Of a stretch of 64,000 nt of DNA, positions 17,170 through 26,580 are shown in pieces (within the stretch, counting starts at the first letter, position 1; each line of letters opens with the position of its first letter). The notes beneath the pieces are model-generated. The model saw nothing but the letters and a program-made list of their open reading frames with translations. It was not told where the DNA came from and ran no database searches. The DNA comes from JAZQNF01 sp045641505 (GTDB taxonomy: Bacteria > Bacillota > Clostridia > Lachnospirales > Bianqueaceae): contig JAZUHB010000045.1 in NCBI GenBank assembly GCA_045641505.1, forward strand, positions 1 through 64,000, written 5' to 3'. A program made the position numbers and the translations under genes.

Positions 17170-20100
17170 TCAGTCCTCTTTCTTACGTTTTCCGATCAGG
17201 ACGAAGAGCAGGACGAGCAGGCCCGCACCGACGGTGCCGACGCCCCAGATCCAGCCCTTGCCGCCCTTCTCGCCGGGCTCGGAGCCCTGAGACTCCTCGC
17301 CGCCGCCCTGAGATTCCTCGGGGGCCTCGGATTCCTCGGTGATCTTGGACTCCTCGACGGGCTCGGACTCGTTCTCGCTGTCCTCGGTGCTCTCCTCGGC
17401 GGGAATGTTGTCGTAGGGATTCAGGAACTCGCTTTCATCCGGAGGAGGCGGCAGCTGCACGTCGTCCGCCAGCTGATCCCGGGAGACCAGATAGCCGTAG
17501 AACTGCAGCTCGCGGAGCGCGGCGACGAAGCCGAGGTCGCAGGCCTCCAGCACGGAGTAGAAGTGGACGCGCAGGTAGCGGCATTCCGCGGTCGTGAAGC
17601 GGAAGTTGTACCAGCCGCTGTCGGTGACCGCCGTATTGTTGTTGGTGTAGAGGGTCTTCCAGGTCTTGCCGTCGAGGGAGCCTTCCACGGTGAATCTCTT
17701 GGGAACGCCGAGGCCGGCGCCCTTCCACCAGGACTCGAACTTCATGCGGCCGACCTTGTAGATGCCGTCCAGACGGATCAGCAGGTAGGTATCGGTGGCG
17801 TTCTCGAAGGTCTTGCTTCCCTTGAAGCGGGCGTAGTAGTCGGCATCCTCCTCGGTGGTGGCGATGAAGAGGTATTCGCTGCGGTCCTCATCGTAGAGCG
17901 CGCCGGTGCCGTGGCCCCAGAGGCCGTAGGACTGATTCGCGCGGATGAGCGCCTTGGTAAGGTCGATCTTGTCGCCGTAGAGCGCGTCGAGCGCGGCAGG
18001 ATCGGCGTTGCCGTAGAGCCGGAGCTCGGAGAGCACCGCGCATAGGCCGAGCTCGGCGCTCGCGGCCTCATCGACGCCGTTGACCGTGATCTTCACGTAG
18101 CGGACGCCTTCGGTGTAGCGGGACGGGAAGGCGTACCAACGGCCGTCGCCGTTCGCGAGGCTCACGTTGTTCTTCTGCACGGCGGTATGCCACTCGGTGC
18201 CGTCCAGGGAGACGCTCACGGTGAACTGGCTGGGCAGACCCTTCAGACTGTTCTCCTCCATGGAGGCGAAGCGCACGTACTGGATGTCGTAGGCGGTCTT
18301 CAGGTCGATGGTGATGGTGTTGTTCAGACGCGCGACGGGGCCGGTGATGCTGGAGTCCGCGGTCGCGAAGGTGCTGTAGTTGCCGATGCTGCCGTCGATC
18401 AGGGCCGCGGCGCCCCAGCCCCACATCTCGTAGGACTTGGAGGCGGTGACGACATCCTGAGGATAACCGGTAGCCCAGGTGTAGTTGATGCCTTCGCCGG
18501 CCTTCCAGGTATCGATGTCGCGGACGTAGGAGCGGAGATCGATCTTGGAGGAGCCGTTGTAGACCTCGAATTCGCGCAGGTTGACGGTGTAGCCGATGTT
18601 GGGATCGCCGTCGCCGCCGACGTTGCGCACATAGATGCGGACGTAGCGGGCCGAGACGCTGCTGAAGCTGAAGCGGTAGTACTGCAGATCCTCGACGTCA
18701 TAGACGTCCACGCTGCTCACGGTCTTCACGGTGGTCCAGCTGGAGCCGTTGTTGGAGACCTGGATGTCGAAGTCGACGGGGAAGCCGCCGAGATCGCCGC
18801 GGCGGAAGGACGCCAGGCGGATGGAGTTGAAGGTACGGGTGGTCTTCAGGTCGAGGCGGACCCAGGCGGGCGTCATGCCGGCACTGGGACGGCCGTCGTT
18901 CTTCTTGGCGATGAAGAGGGTGCCGAAATCGTTGTCGAAGAGGTTCTTCAGGCTGTTCGACACGAACTGCTCGGTGGCGGAGACGGAGGCCCTTCTCAGG
19001 TCGATCTCGTTGCCGTAGTTGACCTCCTCGTGGTTGACCTTCTCGCCGCAGACCTGGAACTCACGCAGGCAGACGTACGGGCCGACGTCGCAGGGCGCGC
19101 CGACCGCCATGACGTTCATGCGGACGTAGCGGGCTTCGATCTCAGGGAAGGCAACCTCGTTCTTCAGCGTGCCGTCGGGATTGAAGTGGGCGTTGTGCTT
19201 CAGGGCGACTCTCGTCCAGTTGGTGCCGTCCTTGGAGACCTCCACGGAGAACTGCAGGGGAAGACCCTGGTCGGCGCCGATGGCGTAGTTGTAGTAGATG
19301 AGCTTGTTGACCTTGTAGACTTCCTGCAGGTCGAGCTTGATCCACAGGTCGTTCACCGCGGTGCCAACCTCGGATTCCGCCACGCCGATGTAGCGGCCCT
19401 CACCGCCCCAGCTGCCGTCGATCAGGTTCGCGATGCCGAGGCCCCAGTTCTCGTAGGAATGGTTAGAGGTAATGACGTTCTGAGTGAAGTTGGAAGCGTT
19501 GCCGGAGTTGAGGCCAGCCACGAAATCGGTAAGGTCGATCACGGGCAGCTCGCGGTACTCGAAGGACTCCTGCGGCTCGTCGGGCTCTTCCTCGCTGCTC
19601 TCGGACTCGGGCTCGCTCTCGGGCTCGCCGGGATTCAGCGCTTCGCCGCAGATCTGGAGCTCGTTCAGGCAGAGGTAGTCGCCCTGGTCGCCGGCGGCCT
19701 CGAGAGCCGTGACGTTCAGGCGGACGTAGCGGGCGTTCACTTCGTCGAAGAAGAAGCAGTTCGCACCGGTGGTGTTATCGGTGTTATGGGTGTAGCCGGT
19801 CTTGGTGAGAACCGTCGTCCAGTTCTCGCCATCCTCGGAGACCTCCACGGTGAAGTCAGTGGGGAAGCCGTTGCCGGCGCCGAACATGAAGCTGTGGAGG
19901 ATGATCTCGTTGATCTTGTAGTCGTCCAGCAGATCCACGCGGATCCAGGTCGGCCAGTTGCTCACGCCGCCGGCGATGTCCGCGTCGGTCGCGCCGATGT
20001 AGCGGGAAGCCGCGCTGGCGTTGCCGTCGATCAGGTTCGCGATGCCGAGACCCCAGTTCTCATAGGAATGGTTGGAGGTGATGACGCTCTGGGCGAAATT

Positions 20101-23100
20101 GGAGGCGCTGACCATGCCCTCGAGCGCGCCGGAAAGATCGATCACGTCATACTGGGTAGGCGTGACGACGGTGCCGGGCAGCTCGCCGCAGACCTGGAAC
20201 TCACGCAGGCAGACGTAGTTGCCGACGTCGCAGGGCGCGCCTACCGCCTGCACGTTCATGCGGACGTAGCGGGCATCGGTCTCCGCGAAGGTGAATTCGC
20301 GCTTCAGCGTGCCGTCCTCGTTGTAGGTGACGTTCGTCTTGGTCAGCACGGTGGTCCAGGCGGTTCCGTCCTCGGAAACCTCGAAGGTGAAGTCGGCGGG
20401 GATGCCCTGATCGGAACCGATGGCATAGGTGTAGAAGATGAAGCGGTTCAGCGTGTAGACCTCCTGCAGATCCATATGGATCCACAGATTGGTCACTGCG
20501 GTGCCGACTTCGGACTCGGCCGCGCCGACATAGCGGCCGCTGCCGGACCAGTCACCGTCGATCAGGTTCGCGATACCAAGACCCCAGTTCTCGTAAGAAT
20601 GGTTGGAGGTGATGATGCTCTGCGGGAAGTTGGAAGCGTTGCCGGCGTTGAGGCCGCCCACGAAGCTGCTGAGGTCGATCACGGGCAGATTGCGGGCCTC
20701 GGGCTCGCTCTCAGGCTCGGATTCGGACTCGGACTCGGGCTCGCTCTCGGACTCGGGTTCGCTCTCGCTCTCGGGCTCGGATTCGGGTTCGCTCTCGGAT
20801 TCGGGTTCGGAGCTGGGCTCGCTCTCGGGCTCGGATTCGCTCTCCTCCGTTCCGACTGCGTAGCCGTAGGGGAAGAAGCCGCGCATGCCGAAGTAGCAGC
20901 CGGAACCGCCGGGCGCGGAGCCGGTGATGTGCATGCGGATGAACTGCGCCTGCATCGGAACGAGCAGGTAGCTGCGGAGAGTCTCGGCGTTGGAGTCGCC
21001 GGTCACGGTGCAGACCGTGGTCCAGTTCACGCCGTCTTCGGAAACATCGAAGGTGTAGTCGGTGGGGTAATAGGTCGGATCCGCCTCGGAGGGCCAGGTC
21101 TCGACGCGCTCGACGACGTACTCGCCGTCGAACTGGAAGACCACGTCACCGGTGCCCTGGTTCGTATAGCAGCCGGAACCCCAGGTGTCGTTGGTGAGGT
21201 TTTCCTTCACGGTGGACCAGATCTCCGTGCCGGGCACGGCGATACAGGTAGAGGGAATCAGCGCGGTGGCGGGATGGGGCTCGCTCTCCGGCTCGGACTC
21301 GGGCTCGGATTCGGGTTCGGATTCGGACTCGGGCTCGGACTCAGGCTCGCTCTCAGACTCGGGCTCGCTCTCAGGCTCGCTCTCAGGCTCGCTCTCGGAC
21401 TCGGGCTCGCTCTCAGGCTCGGAGGACTCTTCTTCATCCGCGGGCACGCCGCAGACGGTGAATTCGTTCAGGCACAGGCGGTTGCCCTGGTCGCCGTCGG
21501 CCTCGAGGGCCGTCACGTTCAGGCGGATGTAGCGGGCTTCCGTCTCAGGGAAGATCAGCTCGTTGGCATTGGTCGTGCCGTCAGAGGTATGGACATAGCC
21601 GGTCTCGGTGCGGACCGTGGTCCAGGTCACGCCGTCCTCGGAGACCTCGATCGTGAAGTCAGCGGGGAAGCCGTTGCCGGCGCCGTTGATGTAGCTGCGG
21701 AGGATCAGGCGGTTGACCGCGTACACCTCCTGCATATCCATCAGGATCCAGGTGGGCAGGGTGTTCACGCCGCCGGCGATCTCCGCGTCGGAGCCCGCGA
21801 TGTAGCGGGTGGAGGGATCGTTGTCGATCAGGTTCGCGATGCCCAGACCCCAGGCTTCATTGGAGTGGTTGGAGCTGATGATGCTCTGCGCGAAGCCGGA
21901 AGCGGAGGTCATGCCGGCCAGGTAGCCGGTGAAGTCGATGGCGGGCAGCTCGCGGTAGGGACGGGACTCCTCACCGGACTCGGGCTCGGACTCGGGCTCG
22001 GAGGATTCCTCCTCGGTCGGAATCTCACCGCAGACGGTGAATTCGTTCAGGCACAGGCGGTTGCCCTGGTCGCCGTCAGCCTCGAGGGCCGTCACTTCCA
22101 GGCGGATGTAACGGGCTTCCGTCTCAGGGAAGATCAGCTCGTTGGCGTTGGTCGTGCCGTCAGAGGTATGGACGTAGCCGGTCTCGGTGCGGACCGTGGT
22201 CCACTCCGTGCCGTCCTCGGAAACCTCGATCGTAAAGGCGGAGGGGAAGCCGGCGCCGGAGCCGTTCATGAAGCTGCGGAGGATCAGGCGGTTGACCGCG
22301 TAAATCTGCTGCAGATCCACCAGAATCCAGGTGGGCAGGGTGTTCACGCCGCCGGCGATCTCCGCGTCGGAACCCGCGATGTAGCGGGTGGAGGGATCGT
22401 TGTCGATCAGGTTCGCGACGCCCAGACCCCAGGCTTCGTTGGAGTGGTTGGTGCTGATGACGCTCTGCGCGAAACCGGAGGCGGAGGTCATGCCGGCCAG
22501 CGCGCCGGAAAGGTCGATGGCGGGCAGCTCGCGGTAGGGACGGGGCTCCTCGCCGGACTCGGGCTCGGACTCGGGCTCGGACTCAGACTCAGGCTCGGAT
22601 TCGGGCTCGGAAGTCTCTTCCGCCACGGGAACTCCGTAGGCAAACATGCCGCGAAGGTCCAGAACCGCGCCGGCGTCACCGGCCAGCGGCGCCGTGATGT
22701 GCATGCGCAGATATCGGCCCTCCGTGGGCGTGAACGTATAGTTACGTTCATAGGAATCATTCGCGTCGTCAGTCACGGAGAAGACCGTGACCCAGGTCGT
22801 ACCGTCCTCGGACAGGTCGAAGCTGTAGTCCTTCGGATAGTAGAGACCGTAGTTTTCCGCGGGCCAGGTCATGACCCGGTCGACCGTGTACAGGCTTCCG
22901 AAATCCAGCACGATGTCGCCTGTCACGGTAGCGGAAACCGAAGCGCTCGACCAGTCAGAGTCAGTCAGACTGCCAAGTGTTCCGCCCCAGATCATGTCTC
23001 CGGGGAAGGCGATGCAGGTCGCATCGATCTGCGCGGAATCCGCGGCGACGTCGGCCGCCCGGAGACCGGACAGGGTGCTGAGGATCAACGTGCTGCAAAG

Positions 23101-23124
23101 CAGCATGGCCAGCACTTTTTTCAT
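17170..23124 (-). CDS. Giant multi-discoidin surface protein (1984 aa, ten F5/8 type C domains)
   Basis: Signal peptide (about 1-24), ten F5/8 type C-like modules starting near residues 33, 202, 395, 622, 815, 994, 1195, 1373, 1527 and 1718, Ser-Glu-Pro linkers between several of them, and a C-terminal membrane anchor near 1950-1975 with a basic tail GKRKKED; there is no LPXTG. Each module shows VSxDGxxWTxV, a YVRxxV-type strand and a closing LxEFxVCG. Modules 2 and 3 are near-identical; modules 1 and 4 form a different subtype. No catalytic domain is visible, so a multivalent glycan-binding or adhesion scaffold is likely. AGGAGG 7 bases before ATG supports the start. In the PUL1 operon. Confidence 0.85.
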   Translation of the reverse strand: MKKVLAMLLCSTLILSTLSGLRAADVAADSAQIDATCIAFPGDMIWGGTLGSLTDSDWSSASVSATVTGDIVLDFGSLYTVDRVMTWPAENYGLYYPKDYSFDLSEDGTTWVTVFSVTDDANDSYERNYTFTPTEGRYLRMHITAPLAGDAGAVLDLRGMFAYGVPVAEETSEPESEPESESEPESEPESGEEPRPYRELPAIDLSGALAGMTSASGFAQSVISTNHSNEAWGLGVANLIDNDPSTRYIAGSDAEIAGGVNTLPTWILVDLQQIYAVNRLILRSFMNGSGAGFPSAFTIEVSEDGTEWTTVRTETGYVHTSDGTTNANELIFPETEARYIRLEVTALEADGDQGNRLCLNEFTVCGEIPTEEESSEPESEPESGEESRPYRELPAIDFTGYLAGMTSASGFAQSIISSNHSNEAWGLGIANLIDNDPSTRYIAGSDAEIAGGVNTLPTWILMDMQEVYAVNRLILRSYINGAGNGFPADFTIEVSEDGVTWTTVRTETGYVHTSDGTTNANELIFPETEARYIRLNVTALEADGDQGNRLCLNEFTVCGVPADEEESSEPESEPESESEPESEPESEPESESEPESEPESESEPESEPESEPESEPHPATALIPSTCIAVPGTEIWSTVKENLTNDTWGSGCYTNQGTGDVVFQFDGEYVVERVETWPSEADPTYYPTDYTFDVSEDGVNWTTVCTVTGDSNAETLRSYLLVPMQAQFIRMHITGSAPGGSGCYFGMRGFFPYGYAVGTEESESEPESEPSSEPESESEPESEPESESEPESESEPESESESEPESEPEARNLPVIDLSSFVGGLNAGNASNFPQSIITSNHSYENWGLGIANLIDGDWSGSGRYVGAAESEVGTAVTNLWIHMDLQEVYTLNRFIFYTYAIGSDQGIPADFTFEVSEDGTAWTTVLTKTNVTYNEDGTLKREFTFAETDARYVRMNVQAVGAPCDVGNYVCLREFQVCGELPGTVVTPTQYDVIDLSGALEGMVSASNFAQSVITSNHSYENWGLGIANLIDGNASAASRYIGATDADIAGGVSNWPTWIRVDLLDDYKINEIILHSFMFGAGNGFPTDFTVEVSEDGENWTTVLTKTGYTHNTDNTTGANCFFFDEVNARYVRLNVTALEAAGDQGDYLCLNELQICGEALNPGEPESEPESESSEEEPDEPQESFEYRELPVIDLTDFVAGLNSGNASNFTQNVITSNHSYENWGLGIANLIDGSWGGEGRYIGVAESEVGTAVNDLWIKLDLQEVYKVNKLIYYNYAIGADQGLPLQFSVEVSKDGTNWTRVALKHNAHFNPDGTLKNEVAFPEIEARYVRMNVMAVGAPCDVGPYVCLREFQVCGEKVNHEEVNYGNEIDLRRASVSATEQFVSNSLKNLFDNDFGTLFIAKKNDGRPSAGMTPAWVRLDLKTTRTFNSIRLASFRRGDLGGFPVDFDIQVSNNGSSWTTVKTVSSVDVYDVEDLQYYRFSFSSVSARYVRIYVRNVGGDGDPNIGYTVNLREFEVYNGSSKIDLRSYVRDIDTWKAGEGINYTWATGYPQDVVTASKSYEMWGWGAAALIDGSIGNYSTFATADSSITGPVARLNNTITIDLKTAYDIQYVRFASMEENSLKGLPSQFTVSVSLDGTEWHTAVQKNNVSLANGDGRWYAFPSRYTEGVRYVKITVNGVDEAASAELGLCAVLSELRLYGNADPAALDALYGDKIDLTKALIRANQSYGLWGHGTGALYDEDRSEYLFIATTEEDADYYARFKGSKTFENATDTYLLIRLDGIYKVGRMKFESWWKGAGLGVPKRFTVEGSLDGKTWKTLYTNNNTAVTDSGWYNFRFTTAECRYLRVHFYSVLEACDLGFVAALRELQFYGYLVSRDQLADDVQLPPPPDESEFLNPYDNIPAEESTEDSENESEPVEESKITEESEAPEESQGGGEESQGSEPGEKGGKGWIWGVGTVGAGLLVLLFVLIGKRKKED
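21435..22600. repeat. Tandem near-identical discoidin coding repeats, 579-bp period
   Basis: The sequence starting GCAGACGGTGAATTCG occurs at 21451 and again at 22030, 579 bp apart. Most of the intervening module is nearly identical, encoding domains 2 and 3 of the giant protein. The Ser-Glu-Pro linkers on either side are also low-complexity DNA (GGCTCGGACTCG-type repeats). This is a recent internal duplication and a likely site of recombination-driven domain number change. Confidence 0.8.
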
Positions 23125-23143
23125 GTCGTTTTCCTCCTGAAAT

Positions 23144-24055
23144 TTATTCTTTCACTGAACCGATGGTAATACCTTTATTAAAATATCCTTGCACGAAGGG
23201 ATATACCAAGAGGATCGGGATGATGGTGACGATCAGCGCCGCCATCTGGATCGAGATCTTCGAGACCTTGGTCACGTCGTAGTCGCCGAAGGCCGAGAGG
23301 TCGTCCTGGATCAGCATCTCGCGGAGCACGTTCTGGATCAGGTATTTCTTCTTGTCCTTCACGAAGAGGACCGCGGAGAACCAGTTGTTCCAGACGCCGA
23401 CGCCGTTGAAGAGCGCCATGGTCGCGATGATGGGCTTGGAGAGCGGGAACACGATCCGGAAGAGGATCGTCAGGTACGGAGCGCCGTCGATGACGGCCGC
23501 CTCCTCCAGGCTGTGCGGCAGCGCGTTGATGAAGTTCTTCATCAGGATCACGGTGTAGGGCGCGACGACGCCGGGCAGGATGTAGACCAGCACCTTATCG
23601 GTGAGCTTCAGGCTGTCAATCAGCAGGTAGAAGGGGATTGTACCGCCGGAGAAGAGCATCGCGAAGGTGAAGATGAAGAGCAGCGCCGTGCGGCCGGGCA
23701 GATCGTGATGCGAAAGCACGAAGGCCGCCGCCATGCACAGCAGGATGTGGAGCGTGGTGTTCGCCGCGACCACGAAGAGCGTGAGGCCCGTGGCGCGGAG
23801 CACCTCCTTGTTGAACAGGATCTTGTACGCGTCGAACTGGAGCCCGCGCGGGAAGATCATCATCGGCTCCGCGATCGTGGACGCGTAATCCGAAAGCGAC
23901 AGGGAGATGATGTTCATGAAGGGGATCACGATGACCAAAAGCAGCAGGATCATGAAGAAATAGATGATCGCGTCGCCCACGCCGAAGCGCTCGGTCTTCG
24001 CGGCGGGCGACTGCTGGACGCCCTCCTCTTCGCGGAAACGTCTTTTCTTTACCAT
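23144..24055 (-). CDS. Carbohydrate ABC transporter permease (LplC-type)
   Basis: A 303-aa inner-membrane permease with six or so membrane segments, from a MVKKRRF N-terminal cytoplasmic tail to the end FNKGITIGSVKE, typical of the LplC/YtcP branch. The EAA loop is EAAVIDGAPYLTILFRIVFP, near the ATPase contact. It pairs with the LplB-type gene just upstream, whose stop overlaps its start by 7 bases (ATGGTAA). No ABC ATPase gene is found in this locus; a shared MsmX-like ATPase encoded elsewhere is the usual solution in Bacillota. Confidence 0.92.
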   Translation of the reverse strand: MVKKRRFREEEGVQQSPAAKTERFGVGDAIIYFFMILLLLVIVIPFMNIISLSLSDYASTIAEPMMIFPRGLQFDAYKILFNKEVLRATGLTLFVVAANTTLHILLCMAAAFVLSHHDLPGRTALLFIFTFAMLFSGGTIPFYLLIDSLKLTDKVLVYILPGVVAPYTVILMKNFINALPHSLEEAAVIDGAPYLTILFRIVFPLSKPIIATMALFNGVGVWNNWFSAVLFVKDKKKYLIQNVLREMLIQDDLSAFGDYDVTKVSKISIQMAALIVTIIPILLVYPFVQGYFNKGITIGSVKE

Positions 24056-24990
24056 AAGCCCTCACCTCCCAGCTTGTCGGCGATCTTGTTCGTGATCACG
24101 ATCAGGATCAGGCCGATGACGGATTTGACGAGGCCCAGGGCCGTGGCGACTTCGAAGTTGCCGGAGACGAGACCCATGCGGTACACGTAGGTATCGATGA
24201 TGTCCGCGGTGTCGTAGACGACGGCCGAGTAAAGATTGAAGATCTGGTCGAAGCCGGCGCTCAGGATACCGGAGATCGAAAGGATCAGGTTGATGGAGAT
24301 GGCCATCGACAGACAGGGCAGCGTCACGTAGCGCATCTTCTGCCAGCGGTTCGCGCCGTCCACCGTCGCCGCCTCGTAGAGGGTCGGGTCGATGCCTGCA
24401 ATCGCGGCCATGTAGATGATGCTGCCGTAACCCATGTCCTTCCAGATGGCGCTGATGATCAGCGCGAAGATGAACCAGTTCGGGTCGGTCAGGAAGGGGA
24501 TGCCCTTGCCGCCCAGCGACTTGATCAGCGAGTTGATCATGCCGTCGCCGCTCATCATCGTGCGGACGATGCCGGCCACGACGATCCAGGAGAGGAAGTA
24601 GGGCAGGTAGACCGCGGTCTGCACGGTCTTCTTGAAGCGGGGATGACGGATCTCGTTGAGAAACAGGGCCAGAAGGATCGGGGCCGGGAAGCCGAACACG
24701 AGCCGCAGCACGCTGATGCGGATGGTGTTCAGGGTGACCTTCCAGAAATCGGTGCCGCCGAGGGCGGACCGGAAGTGCTTGAAGAGGGGTTGGACGAAGT
24801 CGCTGTACCACATGCCGAGGCGCGGCGAGTAGTCCTTGAAGGCGATGATGATGCCGCCCATCGGCAGATACGAGAAGACGATCAGGGAGATGAGCGGGGG
24901 CAGGAGGATCAGGTAGAGCGGAAGATACTTGCGGAACTTCCGCCAGCCAGCGCCCTTTGCCCGGGCAGGTCTTTCGGCTTTTTGTTTCAT
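24049..24990 (-). CDS. Sugar ABC transporter permease (LplB-type)
   Basis: A 313-aa six-span permease. N-terminal RKYLPLYLILLPPLI and the EAA loop EAATVDGANRWQKMRYVTLP identify the binding-protein-dependent sugar permease family, LplB branch. It forms a heterodimer with the following LplC-type protein and uses the solute-binding lipoprotein at 14784-16352. GAGGTAAGCA before the ATG supports the start. Confidence 0.92.
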   Translation of the reverse strand: MKQKAERPARAKGAGWRKFRKYLPLYLILLPPLISLIVFSYLPMGGIIIAFKDYSPRLGMWYSDFVQPLFKHFRSALGGTDFWKVTLNTIRISVLRLVFGFPAPILLALFLNEIRHPRFKKTVQTAVYLPYFLSWIVVAGIVRTMMSGDGMINSLIKSLGGKGIPFLTDPNWFIFALIISAIWKDMGYGSIIYMAAIAGIDPTLYEAATVDGANRWQKMRYVTLPCLSMAISINLILSISGILSAGFDQIFNLYSAVVYDTADIIDTYVYRMGLVSGNFEVATALGLVKSVIGLILIVITNKIADKLGGEGLW

Positions 24991-25030
24991 TGCTTACCTC
25001 GCGGAAAGGGTTCTCGCGAACCCGTTTTCT

Positions 25031-25780
25031 TTATTCGAACCCCCGGGGCGTGAAAGGGCCCCAGATGTCGGAAAGGAAGTCGCAGGCGTCGGCGGTCCAG
25101 CCGGGAAGGCGGGAGCAGCCGGGCGCAATCTGAAGGTAGGGCTCACCGGTGGTGAAGCCGTGCTCGCCGCGGACGTACATGTGGAGCTCGCAGGGGATCT
25201 GCGCCTTCACCAGCGCAGCGGCCCAGTCGAGGCCGTTCTGCGGCGCGATCATGCTGTCGTCCGCCGCCATGAAGACGAAGGAAGGCGGCGTGTCGGGGCC
25301 GACCGCCTCGAGCGGCCGGGGCAGCCCGGGCAGGCAGAAATCGCAGGCCTCGGGCAGGATCACGGGGTAGCCGAGGACCGTCGCCGCGGGCTTTTCTTCG
25401 AGCAGCACGCTCGCGCAGGCGGCGAGATGGGCGCCGGCGGAGAAGCCGCAGAGGGCGATCCGGTCGGGATCGGTGTGCCATTCGTCCCGCTTCGCGCGGA
25501 TCAGGCGGAGCGCCGCGTCGGTCTCCTCAAGGGGCTGCGGCCAGATGGGCGAGCCGTCCTTCGAAACGGAATAGCGCAGGATGTAGGCCTGAAAGCCCGC
25601 CTTCGCGAAGCAGAGCGCTACGGGCTCGGCCTCGCGGTCGGAAAGCATCCGGTAGCCGCCGCCCGGCAGGACCAGCACGGCGGGACGCTCGCGGACGGCG
25701 CCGTAGAGGCCGCCCACGTCCTGAAGCAGGGCACTGAGCCTCGCGCCCCGTTCGTTCAGCTCGATATTTTCGTATCTCAT
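25031..25780 (-). CDS. Alpha/beta-hydrolase, acetylesterase-like
   Basis: A 249-aa cytoplasmic alpha/beta-hydrolase. Oxyanion region LVLPGGGY, nucleophile GFSAGAHLAA (Ser near 138), acid in FMAADDSMI and catalytic His in EHGF. This triad and spacing fit the BD-FAE/hormone-sensitive-lipase-like esterases that remove acetyl or feruloyl groups from glycan side chains in PULs. Substrate is inferred from context. It has no strong ribosome site, and it follows the lipoprotein gene by 11 bases. Confidence 0.82.
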   Translation of the reverse strand: MRYENIELNERGARLSALLQDVGGLYGAVRERPAVLVLPGGGYRMLSDREAEPVALCFAKAGFQAYILRYSVSKDGSPIWPQPLEETDAALRLIRAKRDEWHTDPDRIALCGFSAGAHLAACASVLLEEKPAATVLGYPVILPEACDFCLPGLPRPLEAVGPDTPPSFVFMAADDSMIAPQNGLDWAAALVKAQIPCELHMYVRGEHGFTTGEPYLQIAPGCSRLPGWTADACDFLSDIWGPFTPRGFE

Positions 25781-25791
25781 AGGCTTAAGCT

Positions 25792-26340
25792 TCAGTTCAG
25801 CGGAATGATGACTTCGCGGAAGCCCTGGACGTCGTAGACGTAGTGGAAATCGACGGGGACGAAGTCCTCGGGCAGCGCGAAGACCGCGACGAGCTCGATC
25901 GTCTCGCCGGGCGCGATGGCCTGTCCCAGGAGGCTGTTGCCCTCGAGGTCATAGATTTCGGTCAGATAGCTGGTGTGCTTGGTGGCGTCGCGCAGACGGA
26001 AGCGGTTCTTCGCCTCGAGGCCCTGGCCTTTTTTCTCGTCCTCGGTGCAGCGAAGGCTGAGCCGGAGCTCGGCGCGGCCGGGCTCATAGACGTAGGAATG
26101 GATCGTGACGCGGTAGCCCTCGGTGCCGAATTCCTGCTCCAGGAAGGCGTAGACGGACTCCTCGCTCTCCTCGGACTCGGGTTCGCTCTGGGCGGTGCTT
26201 TCGGCGACGGACTCCTCGGTGCTCTCAGACACGGGCGGCTCGCTCTCCTGCGGCCCCGGCGCGATGCAGGCGCAGAGTGACAGGGTAAAAAGGGACACTA
26301 AAAACAGGGCTGACAGCTTCACCTGGGTATTATGCTTCAC
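25792..26340 (-). CDS. Small lipoprotein of unknown function (first gene of the PUL1 operon)
   Basis: A 182-aa lipoprotein: signal peptide, lipobox LCAC near residue 25, a Glu/Ser linker (to about 60), then one compact beta-rich domain of about 110 residues that resembles small Ig-like surface domains such as DUF4352/DUF5067; that match is uncertain. The frame opens further upstream, but a GTG at 26340 is preferred since AGAGGAG lies 9 bases before it and the signal peptide then starts at once (VKHNTQVKLSALFLV). It is the first gene downstream of the PUL1 promoter. Confidence 0.65.
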   Translation of the reverse strand: MKHNTQVKLSALFLVSLFTLSLCACIAPGPQESEPPVSESTEESVAESTAQSEPESEESEESVYAFLEQEFGTEGYRVTIHSYVYEPGRAELRLSLRCTEDEKKGQGLEAKNRFRLRDATKHTSYLTEIYDLEGNSLLGQAIAPGETIELVAVFALPEDFVPVDFHYVYDVQGFREVIIPLN

Positions 26341-26400
26341 GGAACGAGACTCCTCTCGGGGAAGATTTTCAGAACAAAAAAACACGATGGGATTGAGGAC

Positions 26401-26429
26401 AGTTTATCATCTTCCCACCGTGTTTGCAA
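26401..26429 (-). promoter_or_regulatory. Main promoter of the PUL1 operon
   Basis: Minus strand: -35 TTGCAA (26424-26429), 17-bp spacer ending TGA, -10 TAAACT (26401-26406). It lies about 60 bp before the GTG start of the first lipoprotein. I saw no convincing promoter or terminator within the 20 kb downstream, so this may drive the whole operon. Confidence 0.65.
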
Positions 26430-26435
26430 GAACTT

Positions 26436-26509
26436 TTTCGAAAACCTAAAATTTGTTCAAAAAGTTTCGAAACTTTTTTCAGCGTGTTTTTTCGAAAAAA
26501 TTTTCGAAA
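26436..26509. promoter_or_regulatory. Cluster of four TTTCGAAA palindromes upstream of the PUL1 promoter
   Basis: Exact TTTCGAAA at 26436-26443, 26465-26472, 26490-26497 and 26502-26509, just upstream of the PUL1 -35 box. The same octamer occurs twice in the promoter of the nearby LacI-type regulator. LacI-family operators are palindromes with a central CG, so these are probable binding sites for that regulator. Inference only. Confidence 0.55.
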
Positions 26510-26580
26510 GAAAATCAGGGCGCGAAGGCGCGGCTTCTTTCGGGCTTCAACCGCCGTTTCAGCCGGGCGCCGCGGCGGCT

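Noticed and set aside
20700..21420. Microsatellite or CRISPR-like repeats (GGCTCGGACTCG-type)
   Set aside because: They encode the Ser-Glu-Pro linkers of the giant surface protein.
18187..23169. 1660-aa open frame on the plus strand
   Set aside because: Antisense to the discoidin protein; its repeats merely mirror the modules and linkers.
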